DNA of 58,616 bases from Bacteroidota bacterium. GTDB lineage: Bacteria; Bacteroidota; Bacteroidia; Bacteroidales; WCHB1-69. Positions within the stretch are counted from its first letter, which is position 1. Every line of letters starts with the position of its first letter. Shown here in pieces: positions 15,406 through 26,193 of this stretch. The stretch lies in contig JAEZOU010000004.1 in assembly GCA_023413895.1 (NCBI GenBank), positions 1 through 58,616 of the forward strand, written 5' to 3'. A program made the translations under genes and the position numbers. The notes beneath the pieces were generated by a model. It made no database searches, was not told the origin of the DNA, and saw nothing but the letters and a program-made list of their open reading frames with translations.

Positions 15406-18400
15406 ATGAAAAAATCTATTCTTATTTTGATGGTGGTTTTATTTTTACCATTCACTAATTTTTCACAAGTTGATGTTATGGTTGGAACTCGTACGGGAGC
15501 GGATAACAATTTCCCATTTTCCAACTATTATAAGCATTCATATACACAAACTATTTATCCAGCTTCAGCAATCAACCAGGCTGGTGAAATTTTGTCTATA
15601 GCTTGGAATTGTGATAATGCTTCTTCCTTTACCCTTGACTCTCTTAAAATCTATATGGGCGTGAGTTCTGTGGTAGGTAACTCTTTGTCAGGATTTATTC
15701 CAGAGGAAAATTTGACGCTGGTTTATGCTGGTGCCAATGTTACTATTGGTACGAGTGTAGGTTGGGAAACTTTTGCGCTGACAACGCCTTTCTTCTATAA
15801 TGGAACCGACAACTTAGTTGTAGCAGTTTCCAAAAGCGCGGGCAATTATCAATACTCATTGAATTATCAATATTTTTCCTTAGGAAATTCATACTCATCT
15901 ATCTATAGAAGAGATGACTCTGATATATCGTATGCAAATAATCCCTATCCTAATTTACCTCAAGGAACTTCTGGAAATCTTCCTGTTATTAAGTTGTCAA
16001 TGGGAATGGATGACATTCCTTGTCCTTCTCCTACAGAATTTACTATCAATAATATAACAAGTCACTCTGCAGAATTGAGTTGGAATGCGGGTGCTAATGA
16101 AACAACTTGGGACATCTATTTAACTACAGAAGATAATGATGTTCCTACTATGGCAACGCAGCCTACTTATATGGCCACCGCAACTCATTACACGCTTACA
16201 GGTTTGTCAGCTTCCGACAATTATTACGTTTTTGTACGAGCTAATTGTGGCGGAGGAGAGTATAGCTTTTGGCGTTCAATTGCTTTCCAAACACCTCAAT
16301 TACCGGCTCTGCTTCCATATTCTTGTAATTTTGAAGAACCTTCAGAAGCTTCTCAGTGGACTATTTCGGGTGAGCAAACCAATCGCTGGGCAATAGGAAA
16401 TGCTACAAATGCTACTGCTGATGGTGCTTCATCACTCTATATTTCAAATGATAATGGAGTTTCCAATAACTATACAACAACGTCATCTTCAACAGCTTGG
16501 GCATATCGAGATCTCTATTTGGATAGTACCTACGGGGAATATTTTGTTACATTTAAATTTAAAGGAGCTGGTGAATCTCAGTATTACGATAACCTAAAAG
16601 TTTATTTAGGTCCACGAGTAACACCACCTGTTACAGCAGCGCTTTCTGGTGCTAATCTTGAGGGTTCAGTATTATTGGGAACTTTTGTAAATAGTTTGGA
16701 ATGGACAGATTACTCTTTTAATATAAATTCTTCATTTTCAGGAGATCAGAGACTCTATTTCTTGTGGTGGAACAACGATTATAGTGGTTCTTTGCCTGCA
16801 GCAGCAGTAGATGATATTGAAATTGTAGGTTTAGATTGTGGAAGACCTTATCATCTGACAATGGATTCAGACCTGTTGACAGAAACAACAATAGGCTTTC
16901 ATTTTACTCCAGCATTGGCAACCGATAATAGTTGGGAAGCGGTAATTTTGGCGCCGAACGAACAATTAGAAGAAGCTTCAGTGATTTCATTATCTGATAC
17001 AAACCACCTTTTTGCTAATCTTACGCCAGACACCTATTATCGCATCTATGTACGTACACTTTGTGGTGGAACCTATAGCGATTGGTCAGAAGTTTTAGGG
17101 GTACGAACAGCATGTCCTGCGTATATGAACATTCCTTATGCAGAAAATTTTGATACATACGGAGGTACGGGTGCAGGATATTTCCCAACTTGTTGGATTT
17201 CATATCCGCAGAATGGTTCTTATCCACGTATTAGTGGAACTGCTCCAAATTCGGGTATAGGTTGTTTGCAATTGTATAGTTCTATTTATTCCTATTCCCA
17301 AAACTATTCGGGTGCAATTTTACCACAAATTGATACAGCAAATTATCCTCTTAATAGCCTGACAATCAGTTTTAAAGTTAAGAGAACCTCTACAACATCG
17401 GGAGAAGGTGCATTGCAGCTAGGAGCGATGATAGACCCCAACGATTTCAGCACGTTTACCCTAATTCAAAACTTTTCAGGTTCTGAATGGGAAACCGCAA
17501 ACACTTGGTATGATGTTGAAATTCCCCTTGTAGATTATGAAGGTTATGGATCTTATTTAGTACTATATAAAAATTACACCTCAGGGAATAGCACTTATAT
17601 TGATGATTTGAGCATTTACCCTTCACCTACTTGTGTAAAACCAATTGCTGTAACAGTTTCTCAAATTACGGATCAAACAGTTGTTGTGGAGTGGACTGCA
17701 CGCAACGAGGAAACAGAATGGTATGTAGCAGTTGTTCCGTCAGGTGCTAATGTAGAAGAGGGAATTATGGAATATGTTACCGAAAATCCTTGTCTTATTA
17801 CAGGACTTACAGCAAATACTTTATATGATTTGTATGTGAAATCGATTTGCAGTAATGATGACGTGAGCGATTGGTCAACTGTGGTTAGTTTTAAAACCCA
17901 ATGTGCTGCTACAGATGTGATTCCTTATACCGAAAATTTTGATACTTATCAATCTGGACCTGATCAATTTCCAACTTGCTGGAGAGGCTATAGCAATGGA
18001 TTAACTAGCGAGCCTTATGTTACACAAACCTATTTCTTTAATGGTGATGGTTCGCTTTATTTGCCTCAATCTTCCACTAATTATTCTTTGGCAACTTCAC
18101 AATCTATCGACTTATCGGCTTACGATGCACAAACGATGCACGTAACTTTCATGGCGCGAAAAGGGATGAGTTATGCGGGACGTTTAGACGTTGGCGTGAT
18201 GACCGATCCAGAGGATCTTCGTACTTTTACTCTTTTGCGTTCTATCTATCCTAACGATTATTCTGATACTTATGCTTGGGATCTCTTTGATGTTCCGCTA
18301 GTGGCTTCTTTAGAAAATATTCATATTGCTTTCTTGGCACTTCAAGGAGAACAAGGTTATATTTGCATAGATTCTGTAGTTGTGGACTTTCTTCCACTTT

Positions 18401-21400
18401 GTACTCCACCTTCTAACCTTATAGTGAACAACGTATTGGGAACATCTGCACTTCTCTCTTGGGAAAGAGCACCTTACAACGTTTACGATTATAGAGTAGA
18501 ATATACTGAAGTGGGTAGCGATAACTGGACTGAAGTGGAGTCTTTCGTTTACGGAACCTCTTACATTCTATCAGGGTTAGCCCCACAAACTCAGTATATG
18601 GCGCGCGTTTCCTCTAATTGTGCCAATGGTGAGCAGATGAGTGATACCGTAATTTTTACTACTCAATGTTTGATGGGAGGTGATATTTCTGTAGGTAATG
18701 GTACCAATAATTCATCAGAATTACCCTCAAGAACAAATTCTAAATTTGCCGTTTCTCAACAATTATTTACTGAAAATGAAATGGTTAGTGCAAGAAATAT
18801 TAGTGGAATTAAGATCTTCGTTTCAACTCCTAACTCACAGCCTCGTAATTGGGATATCTATTTAGGAAATACATCACAAACCGATTTGTCTCAAGGAACT
18901 TATATTCAAACAACTAATCATTCTAAAGTATTTTCTGGACAAGTGGCTACAACTTCTAGTGGTTGGCTCGAGATTACTTTTGATTCCGCATTTTTCTATA
19001 CTGGAGATAATTTGGTTCTTACTATTGATGATAATTCTAATAGCACAGCAGGAATTGCATATTTTAGGTCACATCCATCAGTTAGATCTTTATATACTTA
19101 CGATTATCTAGATATAAATCCAGCAACCATCAGTTCTGCATACGAAACTATTTATAGAAACGATGTGGTTTTTGTAAGTCCTTGCGATACATCCGCAACT
19201 TGTATTGAACCCGCTGTTTATGTAACAGAAGTAGGTTCTGAGTCAATAACTATTGAGTGGGCACCGGGTTATCAGGAAAATTCTTGGGAATTAGAATATA
19301 GAGCATTAACGGGTTCTGCATGGACCAATATGGGTTCTGTAACCGTTTCTCCTTACACTATCAATAATTTGCTTCCAGAAACAACCTACGAAATCAGAAT
19401 GCGTTCTGAGTGTGGTAGTGAACAAAGTATTTGGACAACAGTTACGGCTGTAACTGAATGCGACCTCATCTCTTCGTTACCCTATATTCAAAACTTTGAT
19501 AATGCACAAGGGTCAGGTACAGAGTATTTTATAGATTGTTGGAGTAGAGGTTCTAATGGTACAATTTCTTATCCATTTGCCAATGCATCTTATGCTCATT
19601 CTCCTTCCTATTCTCTTTATTTCAAAGGCTCTAATACAGAATATAGTTATGCAGTGACACCTCGCGTTGACGAATCTATTGATATTACCAATTTGCAAAT
19701 CTCTTTCTATGCTCTAAAATCTGGAAATAGTAGTTTTATCGAGGTAGGAATTATGAGCAATCCAAATGATTATAGCACTTTTGAAGTGATAGGTTCTTTC
19801 TCTCCAACTGCTAATTTGACGTGGGAGTTGGGTGAAATTAATACGAATCATTATAGTGGAACAGGAAGATATATCGCTTTTAGAGCTCCACAATGGATCT
19901 ATAATCTTATCTTCCTTGATGACGTTGATATTCATGAAATGCCTTATTGTGGTCGTGTAGGTGATATAACAATTGATGACATTACAGCTAGTTCCTCAAC
20001 AATTTCTTGGTATCCTGGTGGAAATGAAAATAGTTGGGAATATCTATTAGGAGAAGCCGGTACTATTGATTACACAAGTTTAGTACCAGAAATGATAAGC
20101 GGAACACCTGAGGTAATTTTCTCTGATTTAATCCCTAATACCCTTTATGAATTCGCAGTGAGAATGGTGTGCGATAATGGTGATTTTGGTGTGTGGACTT
20201 CCACTACTTTTAGAACAGGCTGCAGCGATATAGATAATCTTCCTTTTATAGAGGATTTTAACAATATGGAACTTGGCACATCTACCCCAATTTATTGCTG
20301 GAATAAAATTTCAACTTATGGAGAGGGTTATCCATATATTCAAAACCTATTCGGTGAAAAATCCCTATACTTCTATGGAACAAATTCATCTTTCAGTTTG
20401 ATTTCTCTTCCTCCTTTGAGCGAAAATTATCATGCAAATAGTTTGCAAGTTACTTTCAAGATGCGTGTGAATGAATTAAATGCTAAAATGGTTGTAGGAG
20501 TAATGTCAAATCCTAATGATATGGAAACATTTGATCCTATTGATACAATTGTTTGTACTACTACTAATATGTGGACTTTACAAGATGTTCCGCTCCTTTC
20601 CTATAGCGGAGTTGGAAGATATATAGCATTAAAAAGTTTACACACCAATACAAGTGCTTGTTACATCGATGATGTTTTTGTAGATCTGATACCAACTTGT
20701 CCAAGACCTACAAATTTGAGCGTAATTTCTTCAGAAACAGATCTTGTAACTCTCTTTTGGACAGATACTACAGCACACGAATGGGATTTGATATATGCGC
20801 CACAAGGGTTCGACCCTGAAAATGTAGAAACTGCAATGCTTATCAGCGGCTTGACAGAAACTTATTGTAGTGTTTCTAACTTGATGCCTGGCGTGATTTA
20901 TGATTTTTATGTGCGTGCTATTTGCGAAGGTGGCAATGTGGGTCCTTGGTGTCATGAGCCTGCAACTACAGCTCCATTTACTATTGCTATGGAAAGAGTG
21001 GGTTCTAATATTGTTGAGGGTTGTACCCTTCATATTGTAGATGATGGTGGTTTAAATGGAGATTATTCCCACAATAGCCATTATACACTTACGATAAATC
21101 CTGATGAAGGATATGTTATTTCTTTATCTGGAACTTTTGCTGGAGAGGCTAACTATGACTATTTGAGAATTTATGATGGAGATGAGGTAAATGATGAAAG
21201 ACATTTGGGTAGTATAATTTGTGGAATCAGTGGAGAAACAGTTACCTTCGGTCCTTTTGTCTCTGAACGTGGTCCTATCACAATTCTTTTCCATTCTGAT
21301 GGTACAAATGCCTACGAAGGCTTTTCAATGTGGGCAACTTGCACAACACCTGCAGGCTGTGGTAGAGCTCTTGATTTTGTTACAGAAGGGGTAAATGCTA

Positions 21401-24400
21401 CTGAAGCTGATATACGTTGGACTACAATTGGAGATGCTCCCAATGCTTTTACGTTAGCACTTAGCACTGAGCCCAATTTCCTTCCTGATACTTGTACTAA
21501 TCTGTTCTCTTCAGTATCTTCAAATTACCACTTTGTGTCTCTTACTCCAAATACAACCTACTATGTTCGCGTGCAATCCCAATGTGGAAGTGAACTTAGT
21601 AATTGGTCAGATCTACACTCTTTTATGACCTCTGCCTATCCAGCCCAAGTTCCTTATTTGAGCAACTTTGCTGATAGCTTAGAGGTAGAAAATTGGGTAA
21701 TTTATAATGATACATACGTTAATAAATGGTTTATCGGACAACCGAATGGAGCTACAGTACCGCAACTTTATGTTTCTAATGATAATGGTAGTACTAATTC
21801 TTATACAAATACCGCAACTTCTACAGTTTGGGCATGTCGAGATATTGCATTTGGAAATTTTGCTGAGTATGAGCTTTCTTTCGTTTGGAAGGCGAATGGT
21901 GAATCTTGTTGCGATTTTATTCAACTATTTATTGATGACCCTGCTGTGCCAATGGTATCAGCCTCTTCCACTCCTAAACCAACCGAAACAGCTGTGGCAC
22001 TTTCAGGAAAATTAAACCAAGAAGTGACAGGAAATAGATATTCAGTAATATTAAACGCACAATATGCAAACAGCATTAAAAGATTGTATTTCTTGTGGAA
22101 AAATGATTATGCAAATGGTATAAATCCAGCAGCAAGTATCGATTCTATTCAAATAGTAGGAGTTACTTGTGGAAGACCTTATAACCTAAATGCCAATAGT
22201 TTAACTACTACTGCTGCAGATATTCAATTTACGCCTGCAAAAGAGTCTGATGTAACCTGGGAATACGTTTTTGGTCCCGAAAATAACAATGTTATAAATC
22301 AAATTCCAATTCAAATTACGGATACAATTATTTCTTTATCAGGGCTTTCTCAAAATACAGCTTATAAGGTTTATATAAGAACAGTTTGTGATAATGGGGA
22401 GTTCTCAGAATGGTCAGAACCATACTATTTCCAAACTACCTGCGGAGTAATTATAGAGATGCCTTATGCTGAAAGTTTCGATAGTTATGGTGTAGGTTTG
22501 GGATCATCATATCCTACTTGTTGGTCAAAATTGACAACTAATGGAAGTTATCCTTTCATCTATTCAACTTACAATAGTGCCCCTGGTGCTTTATATTTCC
22601 TTGCTAATAATGTTGGCACTTACAATGTGGCTATTACGCCCGAAATTGATGATGTGTTATATCCTATAAATAGTTTGCAAGTAAAATTCTGGTACCGTTC
22701 CCTAAATCAAAATGCCCAATTGATTGTAGGTGTGATGTCTGATCCATCCGATTATTCAACATTTATTCCTGTAGATACAATTGGTGGATTAGTGAATAAT
22801 TGGACAGAATATACAATCTATTTTTCTGATTTTATTGGTGATGGAAATAGAATTGCATTTTTAAATCTCTGCACTGAAGCTGCAAGTCAAGGTTACCTTG
22901 ATGATGTAACAATAGATATTGCGCCATCATGCTTGCCCGTGGCTAATTTAACCGCCACAAATGTTGAAGTTTCTGAGATAACATTAGGTTGGGATGAACT
23001 CGGAAATGCAATGTCTTGGAATATTGAATATGGTCCAGAAGGTTTTGTACAAGGCGAAGGTATTGTAATCAATAATGTTACAAATCCTTATACAATTACA
23101 GGGTTAACCGCTTCCACAGCGTATGATTTTTATGTACAAGCCAATTGTAATCTATTTGAGCATTCCGATTGGTCCTCTGCACTAACGGTTACAACACTTT
23201 GTGATGTAATCAGTACATTGCCATACGAAGAGAGTTTTGATGCATATCCTGATAATGTTGATTTTCCAATGCCAGAATGTTGGTTGAGAAATTCATCTAA
23301 TACAGCATCAGCACCTTATCCTCATATCACAACTACTTCTACTGCTTATAATTCGCTCTATTTCTATACTTCACCAAACCATTTTACCATGGGAATAACT
23401 CCAAAGGTCGATTCCTTAATTCCAATCAATACATTGATGGCATCGTTTGAATTGATGAAAACCGTAGAAGAGTTTAGTATTGTAGTTGGAGTTATCTCTA
23501 ATCCAGATGATAAATCAACTTTTGTTCCTATTGATACCTTATCGCCAAGTGCTGTTGGATATTGGGAAGAGTTTGAAATTCTTTTTGATACTTATTCTGG
23601 AAATGGTCAATATGTTGCATTCTTATTAGAAAGTTCTTCTTATGCTTCTATTTATTTAGATAATTTTGTATTGACAACAATTCCGTCTTGTTTCAGCCCC
23701 GTAGATGTTGTGGCTTCTAATGTTACTGTATCTTCAGCAACCATTTCTTGGACGGAAAGAAATAACGCAACGTCTTGGAATTTGGAATATGGTCCAGCAG
23801 GATTTACTCCAGGTACAGGAACATTGTTGCAAGGTGTTTCACAACCTTGCTCTATTTCAGCATTGTCACCATCAACAGTATATGATGTTTATGTGCAATC
23901 TGTTTGTAGTCCAACGGACGTTTCCGCTTGGTCTGATATAGTTTCATTTATTACAGATTGTGCACCTAAACCTATTCCATACACCGAAAATTTCGATGCT
24001 TACCCAGGTACAACGCATTCAGATGCAGGTGTTGTTCCACTTTGTTGGGAAGCCTTTACCGATAACACAACGCGCCCAGCACCCCATATTATTGGTAGTG
24101 GAAGTTACCATTGGCCAACCTCACAACCTAATGCATTGTCGTTTGTCGGAGGCGCACCATCAACTCAAGCTTTTGCTATACTTCCATCATTCTCTCCATC
24201 TTTGAATACACTCCAAATCAGCTTTGCGTATGCAATGGAGGATGTTACTAAGGGCGTTTTGAAAGTGGGTTATATAACAGATGATAATGCTCTGGCAAAC
24301 TCTTTTGTAGAAGTAGCAACAATAAATTCTTCAACAACAATTACTAATGATACAATTAGTTTTGAAACTGTTACTGCTGCAAATGGCAGAATTGCTTTCC

Positions 24401-25239
24401 AATGGAGCTATATAGGTGAATTATATTACTCTTGTAATATTGATGATGTTGTAGTTTCGGAAATTCCTACTGCGTGTGCAATACCTACAAATGTTCAGGT
24501 AGCGCCTGCTGCTACTTCAGCAACCGTTTCGTGGAGTAGCCCCGAAGAAGCTTGGGTAGTGGAATATAAGGCGGCAAATACTAATAATTGGACTACTTCT
24601 GCACTATTGAATATAACAAATTATACAATTTCTAATTTGCAACCCAATACTGATTATGTTGTGCGCGTAAAATCTGTATGCGGAAGCAATAACGAAAGCC
24701 CTTGGTCTGCAGAAGTGCCATTCACTACTTTGACAGAATCTGAAAACACATATACTATCATCGCATCCGCATCTGGTCCAGGAACGATTATGCCGAGCGG
24801 GGAAATTACCGTGAATGCAGGCGAAAATGTGACTTTTACTTTTGTTGCTAATATGGGTGCAATTGTTGATAAGTTATTAGTTGATAATGCGGAAGTTGGG
24901 ATTCCTTCCGATAATAGTTATACCTTCTCTAATGTAGTTGCAAATCATACTATCGAGGTCGAATTTGTGGATGAAACGGATATTACAGAATTCAATCTTG
25001 AAACAGCACTTCTTCTATATCCAAATCCAGCCAATTCTCAAATTCAAATTAGGATAGAAGATAGCCGTTTTCTCGGTGCTGAAATGAAATTTTTCGATGT
25101 GTATGGAAAACTAATCACCGTTGAAAAAATTGTAAAAGAAACATCTCAAATCGATATTTCTCAGTGGGCAAACGGAATCTATTTTATACGAGTAAATAGT
25201 TCAGAAGGCGTTGTTACAAAGCGATTTGTAAAACAATAG
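15406..25239 (+). CDS. Giant exported protein: fibronectin III and jelly-roll-like modules, CUB domain, type IX secretion signal
   Basis: This 3277-residue protein starts at the ATG at 15406, giving a clean signal peptide (MKKSILILMVVLFLPFTNFS Q). After a first beta domain (15466-16010), about 12 fibronectin III modules (near 16020, 16840, 17630, 18400, 19200, 19945, 20695, 21355, 22165, 22930, 23695 and 24470) alternate with about 9 cleaved-adhesin/choice-of-anchor-J-like modules that start with a PYxENFDxY-type motif and contain a W near CW. A second copy of the N-terminal domain type lies at about 18670-19195, a CUB-like domain at 20980-21350, and an InlB-repeat-like domain (ASGPGTIMPSGEITVNAGEN) at 24750-24975. 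The last about 77 residues are a Por/type IX sorting domain (LYPNPANSQIQI ... YFIRVNSSEGVVTKRFVKQ). It is expected to be cell-surface attached or released; adhesion or glycan binding is inferred. No catalytic motif is seen. Confidence 0.9.
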   Translation: MKKSILILMVVLFLPFTNFSQVDVMVGTRTGADNNFPFSNYYKHSYTQTIYPASAINQAGEILSIAWNCDNASSFTLDSLKIYMGVSSVVGNSLSGFIPEENLTLVYAGANVTIGTSVGWETFALTTPFFYNGTDNLVVAVSKSAGNYQYSLNYQYFSLGNSYSSIYRRDDSDISYANNPYPNLPQGTSGNLPVIKLSMGMDDIPCPSPTEFTINNITSHSAELSWNAGANETTWDIYLTTEDNDVPTMATQPTYMATATHYTLTGLSASDNYYVFVRANCGGGEYSFWRSIAFQTPQLPALLPYSCNFEEPSEASQWTISGEQTNRWAIGNATNATADGASSLYISNDNGVSNNYTTTSSSTAWAYRDLYLDSTYGEYFVTFKFKGAGESQYYDNLKVYLGPRVTPPVTAALSGANLEGSVLLGTFVNSLEWTDYSFNINSSFSGDQRLYFLWWNNDYSGSLPAAAVDDIEIVGLDCGRPYHLTMDSDLLTETTIGFHFTPALATDNSWEAVILAPNEQLEEASVISLSDTNHLFANLTPDTYYRIYVRTLCGGTYSDWSEVLGVRTACPAYMNIPYAENFDTYGGTGAGYFPTCWISYPQNGSYPRISGTAPNSGIGCLQLYSSIYSYSQNYSGAILPQIDTANYPLNSLTISFKVKRTSTTSGEGALQLGAMIDPNDFSTFTLIQNFSGSEWETANTWYDVEIPLVDYEGYGSYLVLYKNYTSGNSTYIDDLSIYPSPTCVKPIAVTVSQITDQTVVVEWTARNEETEWYVAVVPSGANVEEGIMEYVTENPCLITGLTANTLYDLYVKSICSNDDVSDWSTVVSFKTQCAATDVIPYTENFDTYQSGPDQFPTCWRGYSNGLTSEPYVTQTYFFNGDGSLYLPQSSTNYSLATSQSIDLSAYDAQTMHVTFMARKGMSYAGRLDVGVMTDPEDLRTFTLLRSIYPNDYSDTYAWDLFDVPLVASLENIHIAFLALQGEQGYICIDSVVVDFLPLCTPPSNLIVNNVLGTSALLSWERAPYNVYDYRVEYTEVGSDNWTEVESFVYGTSYILSGLAPQTQYMARVSSNCANGEQMSDTVIFTTQCLMGGDISVGNGTNNSSELPSRTNSKFAVSQQLFTENEMVSARNISGIKIFVSTPNSQPRNWDIYLGNTSQTDLSQGTYIQTTNHSKVFSGQVATTSSGWLEITFDSAFFYTGDNLVLTIDDNSNSTAGIAYFRSHPSVRSLYTYDYLDINPATISSAYETIYRNDVVFVSPCDTSATCIEPAVYVTEVGSESITIEWAPGYQENSWELEYRALTGSAWTNMGSVTVSPYTINNLLPETTYEIRMRSECGSEQSIWTTVTAVTECDLISSLPYIQNFDNAQGSGTEYFIDCWSRGSNGTISYPFANASYAHSPSYSLYFKGSNTEYSYAVTPRVDESIDITNLQISFYALKSGNSSFIEVGIMSNPNDYSTFEVIGSFSPTANLTWELGEINTNHYSGTGRYIAFRAPQWIYNLIFLDDVDIHEMPYCGRVGDITIDDITASSSTISWYPGGNENSWEYLLGEAGTIDYTSLVPEMISGTPEVIFSDLIPNTLYEFAVRMVCDNGDFGVWTSTTFRTGCSDIDNLPFIEDFNNMELGTSTPIYCWNKISTYGEGYPYIQNLFGEKSLYFYGTNSSFSLISLPPLSENYHANSLQVTFKMRVNELNAKMVVGVMSNPNDMETFDPIDTIVCTTTNMWTLQDVPLLSYSGVGRYIALKSLHTNTSACYIDDVFVDLIPTCPRPTNLSVISSETDLVTLFWTDTTAHEWDLIYAPQGFDPENVETAMLISGLTETYCSVSNLMPGVIYDFYVRAICEGGNVGPWCHEPATTAPFTIAMERVGSNIVEGCTLHIVDDGGLNGDYSHNSHYTLTINPDEGYVISLSGTFAGEANYDYLRIYDGDEVNDERHLGSIICGISGETVTFGPFVSERGPITILFHSDGTNAYEGFSMWATCTTPAGCGRALDFVTEGVNATEADIRWTTIGDAPNAFTLALSTEPNFLPDTCTNLFSSVSSNYHFVSLTPNTTYYVRVQSQCGSELSNWSDLHSFMTSAYPAQVPYLSNFADSLEVENWVIYNDTYVNKWFIGQPNGATVPQLYVSNDNGSTNSYTNTATSTVWACRDIAFGNFAEYELSFVWKANGESCCDFIQLFIDDPAVPMVSASSTPKPTETAVALSGKLNQEVTGNRYSVILNAQYANSIKRLYFLWKNDYANGINPAASIDSIQIVGVTCGRPYNLNANSLTTTAADIQFTPAKESDVTWEYVFGPENNNVINQIPIQITDTIISLSGLSQNTAYKVYIRTVCDNGEFSEWSEPYYFQTTCGVIIEMPYAESFDSYGVGLGSSYPTCWSKLTTNGSYPFIYSTYNSAPGALYFLANNVGTYNVAITPEIDDVLYPINSLQVKFWYRSLNQNAQLIVGVMSDPSDYSTFIPVDTIGGLVNNWTEYTIYFSDFIGDGNRIAFLNLCTEAASQGYLDDVTIDIAPSCLPVANLTATNVEVSEITLGWDELGNAMSWNIEYGPEGFVQGEGIVINNVTNPYTITGLTASTAYDFYVQANCNLFEHSDWSSALTVTTLCDVISTLPYEESFDAYPDNVDFPMPECWLRNSSNTASAPYPHITTTSTAYNSLYFYTSPNHFTMGITPKVDSLIPINTLMASFELMKTVEEFSIVVGVISNPDDKSTFVPIDTLSPSAVGYWEEFEILFDTYSGNGQYVAFLLESSSYASIYLDNFVLTTIPSCFSPVDVVASNVTVSSATISWTERNNATSWNLEYGPAGFTPGTGTLLQGVSQPCSISALSPSTVYDVYVQSVCSPTDVSAWSDIVSFITDCAPKPIPYTENFDAYPGTTHSDAGVVPLCWEAFTDNTTRPAPHIIGSGSYHWPTSQPNALSFVGGAPSTQAFAILPSFSPSLNTLQISFAYAMEDVTKGVLKVGYITDDNALANSFVEVATINSSTTITNDTISFETVTAANGRIAFQWSYIGELYYSCNIDDVVVSEIPTACAIPTNVQVAPAATSATVSWSSPEEAWVVEYKAANTNNWTTSALLNITNYTISNLQPNTDYVVRVKSVCGSNNESPWSAEVPFTTLTESENTYTIIASASGPGTIMPSGEITVNAGENVTFTFVANMGAIVDKLLVDNAEVGIPSDNSYTFSNVVANHTIEVEFVDETDITEFNLETALLLYPNPANSQIQIRIEDSRFLGAEMKFFDVYGKLITVEKIVKETSQIDISQWANGIYFIRVNSSEGVVTKRFVKQ

Positions 25240-25254
25240 TTCGTGTCAATAATC

Positions 25255-25288
25255 AAAAGGAGACGTTTTTGAGCGTCTCCTTTTTTTT
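25255..25288 (+). terminator. Intrinsic terminator of the giant protein gene
   Basis: GGAGACG (25259-25265) pairs with CGTCTCC (25274-25280) around an 8-base loop, followed by a run of 8 T. It is 20 bases after the stop codon. The A-tract on the left arm could make it partly active for the convergent Fe-S gene too. Confidence 0.9.
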
Positions 25289-25291
25289 CTA

Positions 25292-26122
25292 TTATATCCA
25301 AGTTTCTTCTATAACTTTACCCTGAATGGAGATGACAATTTTCTTAATAGGAATTTTCCGTGATGCTTTTTCTAAAGCGATTTTTGCTAATTGTAGCAAT
25401 CCATTGCAACAAGGAACTTCCATAACCGCAATGGTAAGTGTGTTGATTTGTGCATCTTCAATCAGTTGCGTAAGTTTGTCAATATAAGATTCTTTTCCAT
25501 TGTCAAGTTTAGGGCAGGCAATTGCCAATTTTTTGTTTCTTAGTAGTTTGCTATGAAATCCCCCTAATGAAAAAGCAGTACAATCGGCCGCCAGTAGTAA
25601 GTCTTCTCCACGGAAATGTTCACTTTGTGGATTGATGAGGTGCAATTGTATCGGCCAATGTGTGAGTTCAGAGTTTATTTCTTCAGAATTCCTTGTTGCA
25701 TGATTTTGCGTTTTAGAAAATACTTTTTGCGCCGTTCCTGGGCAACTATGTTCTATAATAGCCATCGGATTGTATGCTATTTTATGTTCTCTGAGATATT
25801 CAATTGCTTGTTGAAATAGTTGATTTTCTCCGTGTTTCTTTAAATGTCGTAGGTGAGCCTCAATCACCTTGGCGCCTTGTGGAGCAATTCTATCCATTAC
25901 AGCAATTTCGTTGTAAGGCTCAACCTCTTTTTCTACAATACTGATAGCTCCTACAGGACATTCTCCAATACACGCTCCTAAACCATCGCAGTATAGTTCG
26001 CTTATAAGTTTTGCTTTCCCATCAATGAGTTGCAATGCACCTTCGTGACATCCTTGTGTGCATAGTCCACAACCATTGCACAATATTTCGTCAATGTTGA
26101 TTATGTTTCTTTTGATTTTCAT
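25292..26122 (-). CDS. Two-cluster 4Fe-4S ferredoxin-type protein with a Cys-containing C-terminal domain
   Basis: The start is the ATG at 26122 (276 residues), because a -7 box at 26141-26148 lies inside the longer frame that extends to 26206. Residues 10-60 hold Fe-S ligand sets C15, C18, C21, C25 and C45, C51, C55 (CNGCGLCTQGC; CDGLGACIGECP). The remainder (about 110-276) has scattered conserved-looking cysteines (HSCPG, AADCTAF, ACPKLD, VPCCNG), a pattern known from anaerobe 4Fe-4S proteins of unsettled function. It is encoded just downstream of a Crp/Fnr regulator, with a palindrome GTAACA-TT-TGTTAC in the gap, so it is probably that regulator's target. A role in redox or nitrosative-stress response is an inference from this arrangement only. 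Confidence 0.8.
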   Translation of the reverse strand: MKIKRNIINIDEILCNGCGLCTQGCHEGALQLIDGKAKLISELYCDGLGACIGECPVGAISIVEKEVEPYNEIAVMDRIAPQGAKVIEAHLRHLKKHGENQLFQQAIEYLREHKIAYNPMAIIEHSCPGTAQKVFSKTQNHATRNSEEINSELTHWPIQLHLINPQSEHFRGEDLLLAADCTAFSLGGFHSKLLRNKKLAIACPKLDNGKESYIDKLTQLIEDAQINTLTIAVMEVPCCNGLLQLAKIALEKASRKIPIKKIVISIQGKVIEETWI

Positions 26123-26140
26123 AATTTTTCTTTTTTTTGG

Positions 26141-26148
26141 CAAAAATA
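26141..26148 (-). promoter_or_regulatory. -7 box for the Fe-S protein gene
   Basis: Minus-strand TATTTTTG fits TAnnTTTG and is 18 bases before the ATG at 26122. It decides the start and places the transcription start near 26137. Confidence 0.6.
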
Positions 26149-26170
26149 ATGTCATTCTAACCAATAATGT

Positions 26171-26184
26171 GTAACATTTGTTAC
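26171..26184 (-). promoter_or_regulatory. Probable Crp/Fnr-family operator
   Basis: GTAACA-TT-TGTTAC is a 6-2-6 inverted repeat in the gap between the regulator gene and the Fe-S gene. Its centre (26177.5) lies about 41 bases upstream of the predicted transcription start near 26137, the classical class II activator position of Crp/Fnr proteins. Confidence 0.6.
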
Positions 26185-26193
26185 CAAAAAAAA

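Noticed and set aside
15406..25239. Regular repeats that might be taken for a repeat array or an assembly collapse
   Set aside because: The repeats are diverged protein modules inside one open frame with a signal peptide and a sorting domain; there are no identical DNA repeats with spacers.
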